The translations under genes were made by a program, and so were the position numbers. The notes beneath the pieces were generated by a model. The model saw only the letters and a list, made by a program, of their open reading frames with translations, ran no database searches and was not told the DNA's origin. DNA of 64,000 nucleotides, taken from NCBI GenBank assembly GCA_010279815.1, contig QEOQ01000640.1:1290458-1354457 (forward strand), written 5' to 3'. The stretch comes from Brachionus plicatilis. Taxonomy: Eukaryota > Rotifera > Eurotatoria > Ploima > Brachionidae. Shown one piece after another: positions 29,598-40,590 of this stretch. The stretch's first letter is position 1, and each line of letters opens with the position of its first letter.

Positions 29598-32500
29598 CTA
29601 AATTAACTGTAATGTTTCACTGTCTAACTTAACAGTTTTGCACATATTCGAATGCCAATAGCCATGAATGTCATCAAAAACCTTTTTTTCAATGCCTGTA
29701 AATCTTTCCATGTGAAGTTTGATACACATATCGCAAAACATAGAAAATCGCGATGGCTTAAAATCAAAAGTAACATATTGTTTCCATTCAAAATAAGAAT
29801 TGTATGCAGTTGAATTTTTGTCCAAATAAATTAGATAATCAGCTAAATGCTTAGGGCTAGCAAAATTGCTTACATCAATGTAACCAGATTTTGGTATCTG
29901 AAAAGAAAATATTTTTTCAAAAATTTGTTTTAATTTACAGGGTGACTTTGATTTTATGTCCTTATTTTTAAATAATTTATAACTTTATTGATAAAATCTA
30001 ATTTATGTGTTTTTTCAATTTTTAAAAAAAATCAAAAATAACTTTTACAAATCCCAAAATTAACGCTAATGTGGCTGAAAGTGAGAATTAATATTCATTC
30101 CAAACAGCCAGGGAATTTTCCCAAATTATTTTTTAAATAAAAAAAATAAAATATTGATAAAATCTTGGCCAAAGTTACATGAAGGTTAGATCGATAGTTA
30201 AAATCTTTTTCTCAGTTCAATTGTTAACATGAAAAATTTTTGGCTCAAAAATGATTGATAACTTGGTCGAATGGAGGGATTTATTTGTCTTTTAAATATG
30301 AAAATTTGGTTTTATTTTATTATAAAATAAATTAAGTATTACTGATAATTTCATATAATTTAATGTTAAGATATCTCTAAATTTTTAATTTCTATTTTAT
30401 GAAATTTTGAATTTATTAAGTGAAAAAACGAAAATTTTGGTTACATAATTTATTTTTTATGGATGCATTTTTTTCATTTTATGAAGTAACAAAAAATTCA
30501 TTTAAAAAAGGGTCAGTTATGATGTAATAATATTTTTTGTTTAAAATATGCATAGAATTGATCATTTTTTATATCATTAGATTAATTCTTTTTTTTTAGA
30601 TAGATATTTTGAATTTAATCGACAATTTTAACTTTTCCTCGAATTTCTATTTATTTTCTTTATTATTTTGACTATGTAACTTTAATTAATGAATTAATAA
30701 ATAGTCTTATTATTTATAAAAAGTTCCACTGTGAAAAATTTTAAATAACTGCGGAGAAACCACATATGGTCCCGCTTTTGTGAAGCTTATTACTATTTTT
30801 ATTATTTTACCTTTCTTAGGGTTTATATTAAAGAATATTTAACTCTAAAAATTGACCATAAAAAATATAAAAATATAAAAATAAAAAAAACTATGGTTTG
30901 AAAACAGCTAAAGATTTAAATTTTCGTGATTGTTGTCTTTTCTTTCGTCCTTAAACTTTCCAACATTCAAGTCTTTAGTACTTGAACTAACTATTTAAAT
31001 TTTTTATTTATTTTTTTTATTTTTCTAATTTTTTTAAGGGTCATGTCGACTTTGTGATCAAGTGTTCGCAAAATAATGTGATCATACAGGTCTCATGTCC
31101 AGAATGTGATTATATTGATCACAAACATATTCATTAAACTAATTAAGACCAAAATTTGATCTCAAAAAAATATTTTTTCTCCTTAAGCGATTTTATAATA
31201 TTAAATTTATGTTAATATGTAAAAAAAAAATTTTAAAAAAAATTGCTATTCACTATTGATAACTACAAAAGCTAAAAAATGGATAGTGAAGAATAAAATT
31301 TAAAAAAAAATTATGGGTTTGGTACTTCTACATACGGCATTCAATTGTAATAAAGCAAGTTTAAAAAAATTAGTCAACAAATGAAGCTCAAAAGATTGCA
31401 AGTCTGGGTTTTTTGACTTTCTGAGCGTCGCGATGTTAACTTTTTAACAATTTTTTTTTGCATAAAAAAAGAACTAAATTTGTTTTTAATTAAGCTTGAC
31501 AGAAAACACTAGCAATTATATAAAAAATAAAATTATAAAAAAACGTCTCAAAACCTTCAAAAATTCAGTTTAATTGCATAAATTTACCCATTACCCAGTA
31601 AACTGAATTAATTTGGATATAAGTAGCAAAGAAGATTCGTTGACGCTAGCTAATTTTTTAAAAAATTATTAATATAAATTTTTTAGTTTAAACACACATT
31701 TAATTTTGAAAATAAATTGACATTTAATTAATAAATTAATTTTTTTAATTTTTTTTTCACTTTTGTGAGGTCTCAATTTTAAATTGTACTTTTTATTATC
31801 TGGTTCATAAAAAAGAAGTCACACTGTATTTTAATAAAAAAATCTTCTTACATAATAATCGTAGGGGCCTCCTCCAAAAACAACTGGAATTATATCATAT
31901 TTTAGAATAACATAAAACTTCTCAGTTATGTAACCCTTGCACACCGAATTCTCGAATGCAAAGTAGAATTTATACTCAGTTGCTAAAATGTTTTTGCAAT
32001 CACCAAGTGTCGCATTTTTGAATTGATTCGGACACTGTTTTCCACATTTTCCAAACACATTCACAGACACATATTTTTGTAGCTCCCTAATCAATTCTAA
32101 TCTTTTACTTGTTCCACCACAATTGCTTATAACTGCTGCAGCAAAATCAGTTTTTCCAGCAAGAAAATCTTTATTTAAATTAAATTTTTCATTTCTTCTC
32201 CACTGCATAAGGCTACTCGTGGTATAAAAAAAAGGAAAGTCTGAATCAACTCTGTACGTTGCCGTTAGATTAAATATTCCATTAAACTTTTTTAAATTGG
32301 GGGAATGCACTGGTGATTCAAAGAGGGTGAATACCCATCGCTGATTTTGATTTCTATCCAAAGGAATACTACTGATTCTATCTCTCATGTGAACAATGAC
32401 CAAATCTGCCTTATTTATCATTGCTTTATCATTGGTTAATTCACATTTAGTCACTGGACACTTTCCATTTATGAATGCCTTTTCTTTTCCAAGTTCAACT

Positions 32501-32868
32501 CCAAAATCCTTGGATCCAAAAAAAGGGGTCCATAATAAAATTGTTTTTATAGTTTCAGTATTTTGTAGACATTCAAAATTTATTGACTTATTTTCTAATA
32601 AAGATACTGACTTTGGATATTGAGATCCATTTATTGAAACTGTGTAACTGTTATCGTTTGTTAAAAAAATACTGCAGTTTGGCAACGATTCATTAATTGA
32701 ATTTTGATTGAATGGAACTTCCTGGTTGTGTTTTTCGACTAAATAGACCGGTTCGAATGAATTAAAATAAAAATTAACCAAGTATAAAATTAAAATAAAG
32801 CTTGTCAGAACAAAAAATAAAAATATTCGTTGAATTTTAGAGTCCCTTTGTTCGAATTGGAATGTCAT
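29598..32868 (-). CDS. Alpha-1,3-fucosyltransferase (GT10), copy 2
   Basis: A second Golgi fucosyltransferase. Exons 31852-32868 and 29598-29897 give 438 residues, with the same phase 0 junction after YDYY (donor GTAAGA, acceptor TTTTCTTTTCAG) as copy 1. The intron is 1,954 bp because it carries two extra blocks compared with copy 1 (about 29968-30360 and about 30556-31562); the shared remainder is nearly identical. From SLPNC onward the protein differs from copy 1 by only a few substitutions (for example NKADL preceded by M for I, GKQCPN for GKPCPN, FSMFCD for FPMFCD). Before that, the anchor (MTFQFEQRDSKIQRIFLFFV, then LTSFILILYLVNFYF) is unrelated. All GT10 motifs are intact, so both copies may be active. 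Confidence 0.93.
29968..31562. other. Two intron blocks unique to fucosyltransferase copy 2
   Basis: Relative to copy 1, about 392 bp (29968-30360) and about 1,006 bp (30556-31562) are extra. Neither shows a gene or clear terminal repeats. The second has repeated GTGATCA words near 31057-31127. They may be insertions in copy 2 or deletions in copy 1. Confidence 0.6.
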
Positions 32869-33340
32869 TTTTAAAATCTCAATTATTCATCTAAATTAAT
32901 AAATTTTTATTGATGAATTTTAGAGTTTTTTGTTTTTTGGACTAGTTTTCAAACTGCTTGATTTATGATAAACACAAAAAATATTTTGTCATAAATATAA
33001 TTATTTTTACTATTAGAAACGTAAAGTTTATCCCGTTTTACCTATAATTTTTTGATTTAAGTACACCTTCATACCTAAATGAAACTATTGCTCACAAATT
33101 TGTCCTTTTCTACTACCAATTAATTTTTTTCTCAAAGTATTTTTGTTTTTAGCATGCATGAGTCTTTCATCCAGATATTTATTCAATTAAATTTGCGTTT
33201 TCATCAAAATTTTATTCAAATTTTGCTATAAAAATAATTTAAAAAATAAAAATTGTTATTCTTGATAAAAAAAAAATAAAACTAAAAAAAAAGGTATCAT
33301 TTACTAAATATAAATTTTTATTTTATGTTGCTGAATTTTA
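32869..33340. other. AT-rich spacer
   Basis: Holds the fucosyltransferase copy 2 upstream region and the 3' flank of the RA-domain gene. On the minus strand a possible AATAAA lies near 33318-33324. Confidence 0.4.
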
Positions 33341-34009
33341 CTAAACAAAGTATCCGATGTCAGAAAAAGTACTCTGGTCCGAAATGCTGTAGTAATCACT
33401 CTCTGAAGACTCACTTTTTTCGGCACATAGCTCAAGGTCCAGCTCTTGCAGCTTTTTTAATTGATTATTTAAAATAATTTTGTTGTTGAGTATGACGCGT
33501 AAATATTTTTCCTTTAATAATTGAATATTCAGTGGTACATGACTATTGTCTATAGACTCGTAGAAATGATTTAAATCTTGTTTTTTGGCGCCAACTAAAA
33601 CTTTTTTTCGAATTATAAAACAAGATGACTGATTGAAAAGCTTGATAAATTTGGAGACTCTTTCGTTTGAGTTCATTTTCTTCTCATGTGAGTCAATTTT
33701 GAAGTAAAGAAGATAAGTACGGCTCAGTTCGGCCAAATTACGGTGTTTAAATTCAAGTTTTTTAAGAACTATTTCTATTAATTGCTGGCCCGTGATCTCT
33801 GGGTGATTGGACACGTTTAGTCTTAGCTGATTGCTTCCCATGCGAACTAAAACACGAACCATTTTTGTGATGGGAAAGAAAACATCGAGTTTATTTATAC
33901 GCTGGATGGATGTTGCAGTTTGGCTTGAATTAAAAGCGTTGAGCTTAGCAATGGTGTGATTAAACCTGTTAATTTTTGCCAGTCTACTGACAACTGAAAG
34001 TTTATGCAC
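33341..34009 (-). CDS. Small protein with a RASSF-like Ras-association domain
   Basis: Single open frame of 222 residues. A second methionine at residue 50 (33860-33862) opens MVRVLVRMGSNQLRLNVS and may be the true start, giving 173 residues. From there the pattern fits a Ras-association, ubiquitin-like fold as in N-terminal RASSF proteins: beta strands RVLVRM and LRLNVS, helix TGQQLIEIVLKKL, then RTYLLYFKIDSHEKKMNSNE, RVSKFIKLF and SCFIIRKK. The C-terminal part (QLLKEKYLRVILNNKIILNN, QLKKLQELDLE) is probably a coiled coil, and the tail is Ser/Asp-rich. Such proteins bind Ras-type GTPases. No intron is evident. The assignment rests on pattern only; another ubiquitin-like family is possible. 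Confidence 0.5.
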   Translation of the reverse strand: MHKLSVVSRLAKINRFNHTIAKLNAFNSSQTATSIQRINKLDVFFPITKMVRVLVRMGSNQLRLNVSNHPEITGQQLIEIVLKKLEFKHRNLAELSRTYLLYFKIDSHEKKMNSNERVSKFIKLFNQSSCFIIRKKVLVGAKKQDLNHFYESIDNSHVPLNIQLLKEKYLRVILNNKIILNNQLKKLQELDLELCAEKSESSESDYYSISDQSTFSDIGYFV

Positions 34010-34230
34010 TTGCTATCTAATTCAAGAAATATTGATTTACAAATGATCAGATTGATTGATTGATTGATTAATTTTTTTATACACTAATTTGGATGATTGA
34101 TTAATAAACATGAGAAATAATTTTTATTTTAATAAATTTTCTATACTAATACTTTTTAATTATTAATCAGAATAATCGAAATTATTTCTGAAAGTAAAAT
34201 AAACTGTTTTTAACTTTATCTTTATTTTTT

Positions 34231-34557
34231 TCTGAAGGAGCTTAAGCTCGGTACAGTAAACAATAAATAAATTTTACAACAAAATTTTAAATAAAGCAAT
34301 TAAATTTTAATTTCATTTTTTTTATTTAAAATAATTCATTTTGTCAACCGGAATCAAACTTAATTGATTTAATGATTATTTGGAATATTTTTTTTGCATT
34401 GTAATCCAGCAGGAATTTTTAAAAAAATAATTTTAAAAAATTAAAAAAAAGTTGTAACTTTTTTTTTCTTAATTAAATAAAAATATCAATTTAAAAAATT
34501 CTTTTTATTTATTTTTTATCTATTTGTATATCTGTACCGAGCTAAAGCTCCTTCAGA
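34231..34557. repeat. Pair of facing retroelement 3'-end motifs
   Basis: TCTGAAGGAGCTTAAGCTCG + GTACAG (34231-34256, plus) and the same motif on the minus strand (34532-34557) surround about 275 bp of AT-rich DNA, each pointing towards the other's tail. Each is followed by A/T-rich tails. The core GAGCTTAAGCTC is palindromic. Similar motifs lie at 11.86 and 40.93 kb, with a weak copy at 52.57 kb. Confidence 0.6.
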
Positions 34558-36253
34558 TTAAATAAAAAAAAAAATAAAAAAAAAGTTAAATAAAAAGAGA
34601 AATTAAAATATGAATAAAATTTGTGAGAGTTAAATTCGATACGTGTTTACAAAATTGAAACTTAAGGAAAGCAAGACAAAAAAAAAAGAAATGATTTAAA
34701 ATAAAAACAAATAAGACAAAATTAATGCAATAGAATATTTTTTTTTAAATCTCCTTTAAAATGTTAATTTTTTTAATTTCAATAATTTTTATAAATATAA
34801 TAATAATAAAATTCTCCCATATTTGACTTTTTATTTCGTAAAATAAAGATTAATTGAACGGTTAAAATTATCAACAGCTAATTAATGAAATTGAGAAGAC
34901 TCAATTCCACATCAAAAGAAAACATTTTGACAGTTTAATGAGATTAAAAAAAAATTAGTATGGTAAATAGAATTTGAACTTTAAAGTTAAAAAAAATTGC
35001 AATTTCTTTAATGAATGGTGATAATTAGTTCTTAACAAACACGCTCAAGATCATAATGTTACTTATAATCTTACTTCAATATTTTTTTAAAGAAAAAAAA
35101 TTAATGAACCATGACTTCTATTTTCAAATAATAAATTTAAAAATTTAATTTTAATGCCATATACTCTTTCAAAAGTTTAATGAAAAATAAATAAAATAAT
35201 AAAAAATAAATTAAAGGTGATCTGAGAACTAAAAATTAGACAAAATTTAGCAAGAAATAAAAAACATACTAAAAGTACAATTAAATTTTATTTTTATCTA
35301 AAAAATTTGTAATTAAATTTTTAAATAATATTTGATATTAAATAAGATCTGATCTCATTGAATTCTAAATCATCGAATTATTGAAAATTATTGAGATTTC
35401 CAATAATTCTTGTGTTCTTAGCCGTCCTCTAAAAATATTTACATACTAAAAATTTTGAGACGATTTCTAAAATTTTTAGTATTGTTAATCACGAAACAAT
35501 TTTGTCACTTTCATTAAACACTTCTTATCAAATTTTAATTTTCTAACTCTTTTGAGGGAAATGGAAATTCTTCTAATCTCTTATTCTTTAATAGAAATCA
35601 TCATACTTTTTTATAATTCTTTTTCGGAAAAAAATAAAATGAAAAGTTTTATAAAATTTCTTTAAATTAAATAGAATAATAAAACAAAACATGAAAAAAC
35701 TAAATTGTAAATATCTTTAAAAGAAGCTATTTGAAGTTTGTAAAAAATTTTCAAAAATTTCTTTAAATAATTTTGAATCTTAGTTACAGAAATAATTTAT
35801 TTATTTGTTTTAATTGTAAAGATAAACATACAAATTAGCATACCAATTTCGACACGATCGATTTTTTGATCAGTGATAGCGAGTGAAATAATTATGAATG
35901 GGCTGTTTTTTCTTTTATTAAAAATTTGAAGGCCAAGTCCTCAGACAATTCTGAAAAGTATTTGCTGTTTTTACCTTTTTACTTTTAAAAACCGCACGCG
36001 TGTCAATTGTTTATAAGCAACTAAAGACAATAAAAGATAAATGAGAAAAAATCCATTGGTAAAAATATTTAGACAATTTTTTTGCCAAAAAATAAACAAT
36101 TCAAAAAAATTCTTTAAATTTATTTATTTAAATTAGATTAGTATATGAATAAGCTGAATTAAACAGTGTGTAGTTTTTTTTTCATCGAGAAACAATTTGA
36201 AATAAACTCTAGAATGAAAATTAGATCAGTTGGTTGTAATCGAAACACTAAAG
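34558..36253. other. AT-rich intergenic DNA upstream of the chitinase
   Basis: About 1.7 kb without gene signals on either strand. A TATA-like word (AGTATATGA) at about 36140 lies about 115 bp before the chitinase start codon; promoter assignment is uncertain. Confidence 0.45.
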
Positions 36254-37144
36254 ATGAAAATTATTTACATAATTCTATTTGCTTTTGTCTACAGTCAAAA
36301 TGTAAATATTGAACTTAAAATTAATATTAAATCAAGTAAAACTTTGAAATTTAATTAAAAAAAATTTTATTTTTAAAATTTAGAAAATGGCAGTTGCAGT
36401 GAAGAATGTTTGAATGGAACCCAATGCTTCCAAATAACGCATTCAATTGCTCGATGTAGCGACCATTGTCGAAGAACCTGGACTTGCGATTCTCCTTTAA
36501 TTAAAACTTCAGATCGAATGCTTTCACAAAGTGTAAATGATTTGGAACCTTTGATTACACCAGAAGAGTTTATTAATGCTGTCAAGTTGGCTGGATACCC
36601 GGAACCAAATGAAGAAAAATTTCACAATTTAGTCTCACAAGCAGAATCAGCCGGCGGTATTACTTCTAAGAAAGAGTTGGCCATGTTTTTAGCACAGATA
36701 CTGTGGGAATCAGATGGTTTGCAGGCAAAAATTGAATATGCATGCTCAGGTCCTAGTGGATGTCCCTATTCGTACAAATCATCAAGTGACGAGCCCGGAA
36801 AGCAATACTTTGGACGAGGATATATTCAATTGACTTATTCTGGAAATTATCGGGCAGCGAGTTATGATTTGTTTAAGGATGATAGATTGGTAAAAAATCC
36901 CGATTTAATTGCTGAAAATGATGATGTTTCTTGGGCGACCGCATTCTGGTTTTGGAAAACTAATGTCGGATATTATTCGGGTGTTGAACAAGGCAAATTT
37001 GGCGTAACTACTAAAGCTATCAATGGCGCGTTGGAGTGCAGTGGATCGAACAGTCGAAGAGCTAAATCAAGATTTAAGATTTATAGTAAAGTTTTGAATG
37101 CGTTTAATATAAATGAACATCCCGATGAAAGTGGTTGTTATTAA
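36254..37144 (+). CDS. Secreted family 19 chitinase (GH19)
   Basis: Hydrolyses beta-1,4 bonds in chitin. I infer two exons, 36254-36335 and 36384-37144 (280 residues), because the cysteine-rich segment upstream of MNGTQCF is only in frame if the 48 bp intron with donor GTAAAA and acceptor AAATTTAG is used (phase 1). Exon 1 supplies a signal peptide (MKIIYIILFAFVYSQ). Next comes a short Cys-rich stretch (CSEECLNGTQC...CSDHCRRTWTC), perhaps carbohydrate binding. The GH19 domain follows from LITPEEFINAVKLAGYP. Visible family motifs are FLAQILWESDGLQ (likely catalytic Glu region), YKSSSDEPGKQYFGRGYIQL (FGRG.IQLT block), and WATAFWFWKTN. The stop is at 37142-37144. The role could be feeding, moulting-like remodelling of chitinous structures or defence; the sequence does not decide. 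Confidence 0.9.
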
Positions 37145-37430
37145 ATTTTTTTTTTATATAATTTAATTGACTCAATTAGGTTAAATTTTTTGTTAATAAT
37201 TTTTTTATTAATTTTAAAAAATAGTCTTAAATTTTTTTAATAATAATTTTTTAAAAAATCACTAAGTTTTTAGTTGACTCCAAAATTTTAAGCTTTTTAC
37301 TTAAATATTATTAAGAAAAAATATTTACCGTAAATTCAATCAATTTGAATTTGATCAAAAAATCATACTGATTTAAAATTTAAATAAATAAAAAACAAAA
37401 TATGATTTAGTTTAGTAAAAAAATAGAAAA

Positions 37431-37858
37431 GTAAAATTTTTGATCAAATTTGAAGCGCTCAATCTTGCTCAAAAATTTTTAGATGTGCAATTAAATTTCA
37501 TCGCAGATTTTTAATTTTTTTAATATTTCAAAGCTTTATTTTTAAACTTTTGAAAAAGGATTGTAATTGAGTTTCAAACGTTTTATTGATTAAAAATTAT
37601 TGATTTGAGAACTAAATCTAATTGTACAATAATTGTTATTAAAATATAAAGTAAGAATTGACAGACATATCGTAAATTGCTACAAAAATATAAATTATAA
37701 ATTATAAACTAGTTAAATGATTAAACAAGATAGAGACTAGCTCTCGCGTTTTGGCTGTTGGAATCGTTGCGAATTTCTAAAAATGCAATGAAATTTAATT
37801 GCACATTTAAAAATTTTTCAGCAAGATTGAGCGCTTGAAATTTAATCAAAAATTTTAC
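37431..37858. repeat. Foldback element with 74-bp arms
   Basis: Arms 37431-37504 and 37785-37858 are inverted copies with about 90% or better identity. They share GCGCTCAATCTTGCT and ATGTGCAATTAAATTTCAT, and both begin GTAAAATTTTTGAT read inward. Weaker similarity continues outward on both sides. The 280 bp loop has no coding capacity. It lies between the chitinase and a Tc1 element. Confidence 0.75.
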
Positions 37859-37928
37859 TTTGCTAAAAAAGTTTAGATACGAAAAAAATGTGATCGAAAA
37901 TTGAAAACTAAAATTATTTAATATTATA

Positions 37929-38820
37929 CAGTATGTTGCAAAAGTTTAGAAATTGATTATTTTATTTATCTTAAATAGTTTATTTGTTGTATTTTACTAA
38001 AAATTGAGCGCAAAAGAAAAAAAATAAAAGCACTAATTTGTAGAATTTTTTTTTCTCTACAATTTGATATATGACACTCGGCATAAAAATATAATCAACT
38101 TTTAAATATTTATAATGAAAAAACTTCCTCTAAAAAATAAAAAATAAAAGTCGGTGCAAAAGTTTTGAAATTCAGGTAATCCAAAAGTTTTAGCAACCAT
38201 TGTTACCTTTTTTCATACCTTTATGATTAATTCTTATTTTATTTATTTATTTAAAATTTAAAAATAATCAACTTTCGTCGGTTAATTCTTAAATAACTTC
38301 TAATTTTGAGTAAATTTTGCTCTTTAACTGTTTAATTTAAAAACTCTCCAACTCCTCACTTGGTCTCTAAATAACATTACCAAAAAATCTTTAATTTGAC
38401 AAAAAATAGGTAAAAAAATGTGTCTAGCCCACAACAATGGCAGATAGTGGGCCTGCTAAAAAGCGGAGATAAAAAGCAAAACGAAATAGCCAAGTTGTTA
38501 GGTGTATCTCCAAAAAGTGTCTCTTCAACTAAGAAACGATATGAAGAGACTGGTTCTGTCTCTGATCGAAGCCGTTCTGGTAGACCTCGGAAGCTAACTT
38601 CAAGGGATGAAAATTACATTTTTAGAGAGATTAGACTACTACATTTAGTAGGATATTATCAAAAACTTGCCACTGATTTTGACCCAAGCGGTTAGGATAA
38701 GCAAGTATACTATTATGAGATTTCTCCAAAAAAAAAAAAGGCTTAGAGTCTCATAAAGCGGAAAGAAAACTGCTTCTTAGCATAAAGAAAAATTAGCAGA
38801 TTAGATAATTAAGTATACTT
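37929..38820 (+). mobile_element. Tc1-like transposon remnant (left end and helix-turn-helix domain)
   Basis: The left end follows TA (37927-37928): CAGTATGTTGCAAAAGTTTA, typical of Tc1 terminal repeats; GGTGCAAAAGTTTTGAAATT recurs at about 38152. The frame 38420-38695 encodes an intact DNA-binding region: MSSPQQWQIVGLLKSGDKKQ, EIAKLLGVSPKSVSSTKKRY and RSGRPRKLTSRDENYIFREI. After a frameshift, TIMRFLQKK and HKAERKLLLSIKKN continue the transposase to about 38800, then an inverted copy of the same region begins. The catalytic domain and right end are missing. The family is the same as the transposase at 22420. Confidence 0.8.
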
Positions 38821-38978
38821 TCTTATCCTAACCGCTAGGGTCTTAGAATTAAAATCAGTGGTAAGTTTTTGATAACTAGATGTAGGATATTTTCTAATCT
38901 CTCTAAAAATGTAATTTTCATCACTTAAAGTTAGCTTCCGAGGTCTACCAGAACGGCTTCGATCAGAGACAGAACCAG
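38550..38978. repeat. Long inverted duplication of Tc1 transposase DNA
   Basis: 38550-38710 recurs in inverted orientation at 38812-38978 with high identity (for example CTGGTTCTGTCTCTGATCGA, then AGCCGTTCTGGTAGACCTCG). The loop is about 100 bp. The inverted arm is better preserved in places: it reads NYIFREIRKYPTSSYQKLTT where the left arm has a disrupted copy. Transcription across it would give a hairpin with a stem of about 160 bp. Confidence 0.85.
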
Positions 38979-39239
38979 TGTTTAAGTAATTTTTGTATTT
39001 TATAGAAAATCTTCAATTACTTGTCTATTAGCTATTATTGCTCTACTACTCAATTCCAACCATAAAAATAAATGTTTTCTCTATTTGAATTTCTAAATTA
39101 GATTTTAAAAAAATCCAATTTTTTTCTAAATTTACATTTTTTAAAATAGAAATTTACCTACTTAATAAATTCATATGAAAAATATAATAGCATTTTAAAA
39201 CTGATCATTCATCCATTTCAAACTTACAACAAGTATTAA
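38979..39239. other. AT-rich spacer
   Basis: Nothing recognised. Confidence 0.4.
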
Positions 39240-40590
39240 GCTAGGGAGTCTTGATGAATATAGCTAAAGAAGGGGATCAAGGAAGCCATTAAATTCTATG
39301 ATGATTATGGTGATTATAAGGAAGACTAAGGATAATCAAAAATTATTGTACGGGTACATAAATAGTAATAGACAGTAGACAAGGGAATCTATCAAGTCGT
39401 TTAGAGCAGATAATGGGGAAAATGTTACAGATAGGAGGAAAAAAGCTAATATATTGAACAATCAGTTCAAATCTGTGTTAACAGTCGATGAGGAAAAGGA
39501 GATGCCGGATTTTAGGACAAGAACAAATGCGATATTAAATAGAGATGTTGAAAAAATGTTTGGTAGGAGTGAGATCGAAAAAAGATTAGATAAATTGGAT
39601 GAGACAAAAGCCATGGGAATGGAAAAGGTGTCATCGTTGATTCTAAAGAATTATTCTGATGAATGGCAAGGGTACTTCAAATTATTTAAAAAAAATCATA
39701 TAATGAGAGTATAGTGCCTAATGAATGCGGTTTGGCTAACATTGTACAATAATGGAAGGAATAATTATAGATGAGATGATGAGATTTTTTTAAGAGAATA
39801 ATTTGCTTTCCAGGCAACAACATGGGTTCATAAGGAAGAGTGTTTGTGTAACTAATTCATTGGAATGTCAGAATCTAGTAACAAAAGTTTTAATGGAGGA
39901 AAATCCAAATGATGTGCTATAAACTAATTTTTTCAAAGCTTTCGATAAGGTTTCTCACAACAAATTAATTCATAAGTTGAAAGCATATGGAGTACAGGGA
40001 AAGATGCTGGGTTGGGTGGAGACATTTCTAAGAGGAAGGAAAGAATGTTCTGTTTTGGGAGATGTAGAATCGGCCTGGGAAGTAATTACTAGTTCGGTAC
40101 TTAAAGGTTCTGTGCTAGGACCTTTTTTGTTTGTGGTGTATTAAACGACTTACCGGCATGTCTGAATAATGTGTGTAAGATGTATGCGGACGATAATAAG
40201 GTAATGGTGGTTAACAAATGTAAGGTTGAAAATAAATTACAAGAGGATATGAATTATACAGTCGAATGGTGTAGAATTTGGTCAATGAGACTTAATGGGT
40301 TAAAGTGTAAAGTGATGTTCTTTGGAAAGGTAAATCCAAAAAAGGAAAATGAAAGTGAAATGGTTCTGAAAGAAAATGAGAAAGAAAATGACTAAGGAGA
40401 AATCATAATAAAAGATGGTAAATTTTCAGTGCAAGTAGATGCTGGAGTGAAAAGAGCGAGTTGATCGGTATACCGAGTGAAATCATTGGCAGATCAGATA
40501 GGAGCTGATATTATGTAGCCTTATAACCTACATCCACAGAGGTACCTCTATGTCACAGCTATATTTACTACCCCTACTGTTAAAGTTAAC
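39240..40590 (+). mobile_element. Degenerate LINE (RT without thumb)
   Basis: Frame pieces: 39454-39714 (RT N-terminal region: LNNQFKSVLTVDEEKEMPDF, EIEKRLDKLDETKAMGMEKV). About 39790-40140 gives NNLLSRQQHGFIRKSVCVTN, NFFKAFDKVSHNKLIHKLKA and VLKGSVLGPFLFVVY. 40171-40395 gives CKMYADDNKVMVVNKCKVEN, with the catalytic YADD. The fingers block with NYRPISL is missing and sequence after KENEKEND jumps to the 3' end, so the thumb is deleted. The 3' end (about 40566) has TTTACTACCCCTACTG, a decayed form of the (TAC)n tail. Same family as 24641-29210. Confidence 0.8.

Noticed and set aside
36302..36383. Alternative chitinase intron using donor GTAAAT at 36302
   Set aside because: It would join exon 2 in the wrong phase for the CSEEC segment and GH19 domain; the donor at 36336 keeps the frame.
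38990..39239. A short plus-strand stretch that might be the Tc1 right end
   Set aside because: No TA-flanked inverted copy of CAGTATGTTGCAAAAG was found, so the right end could not be placed.
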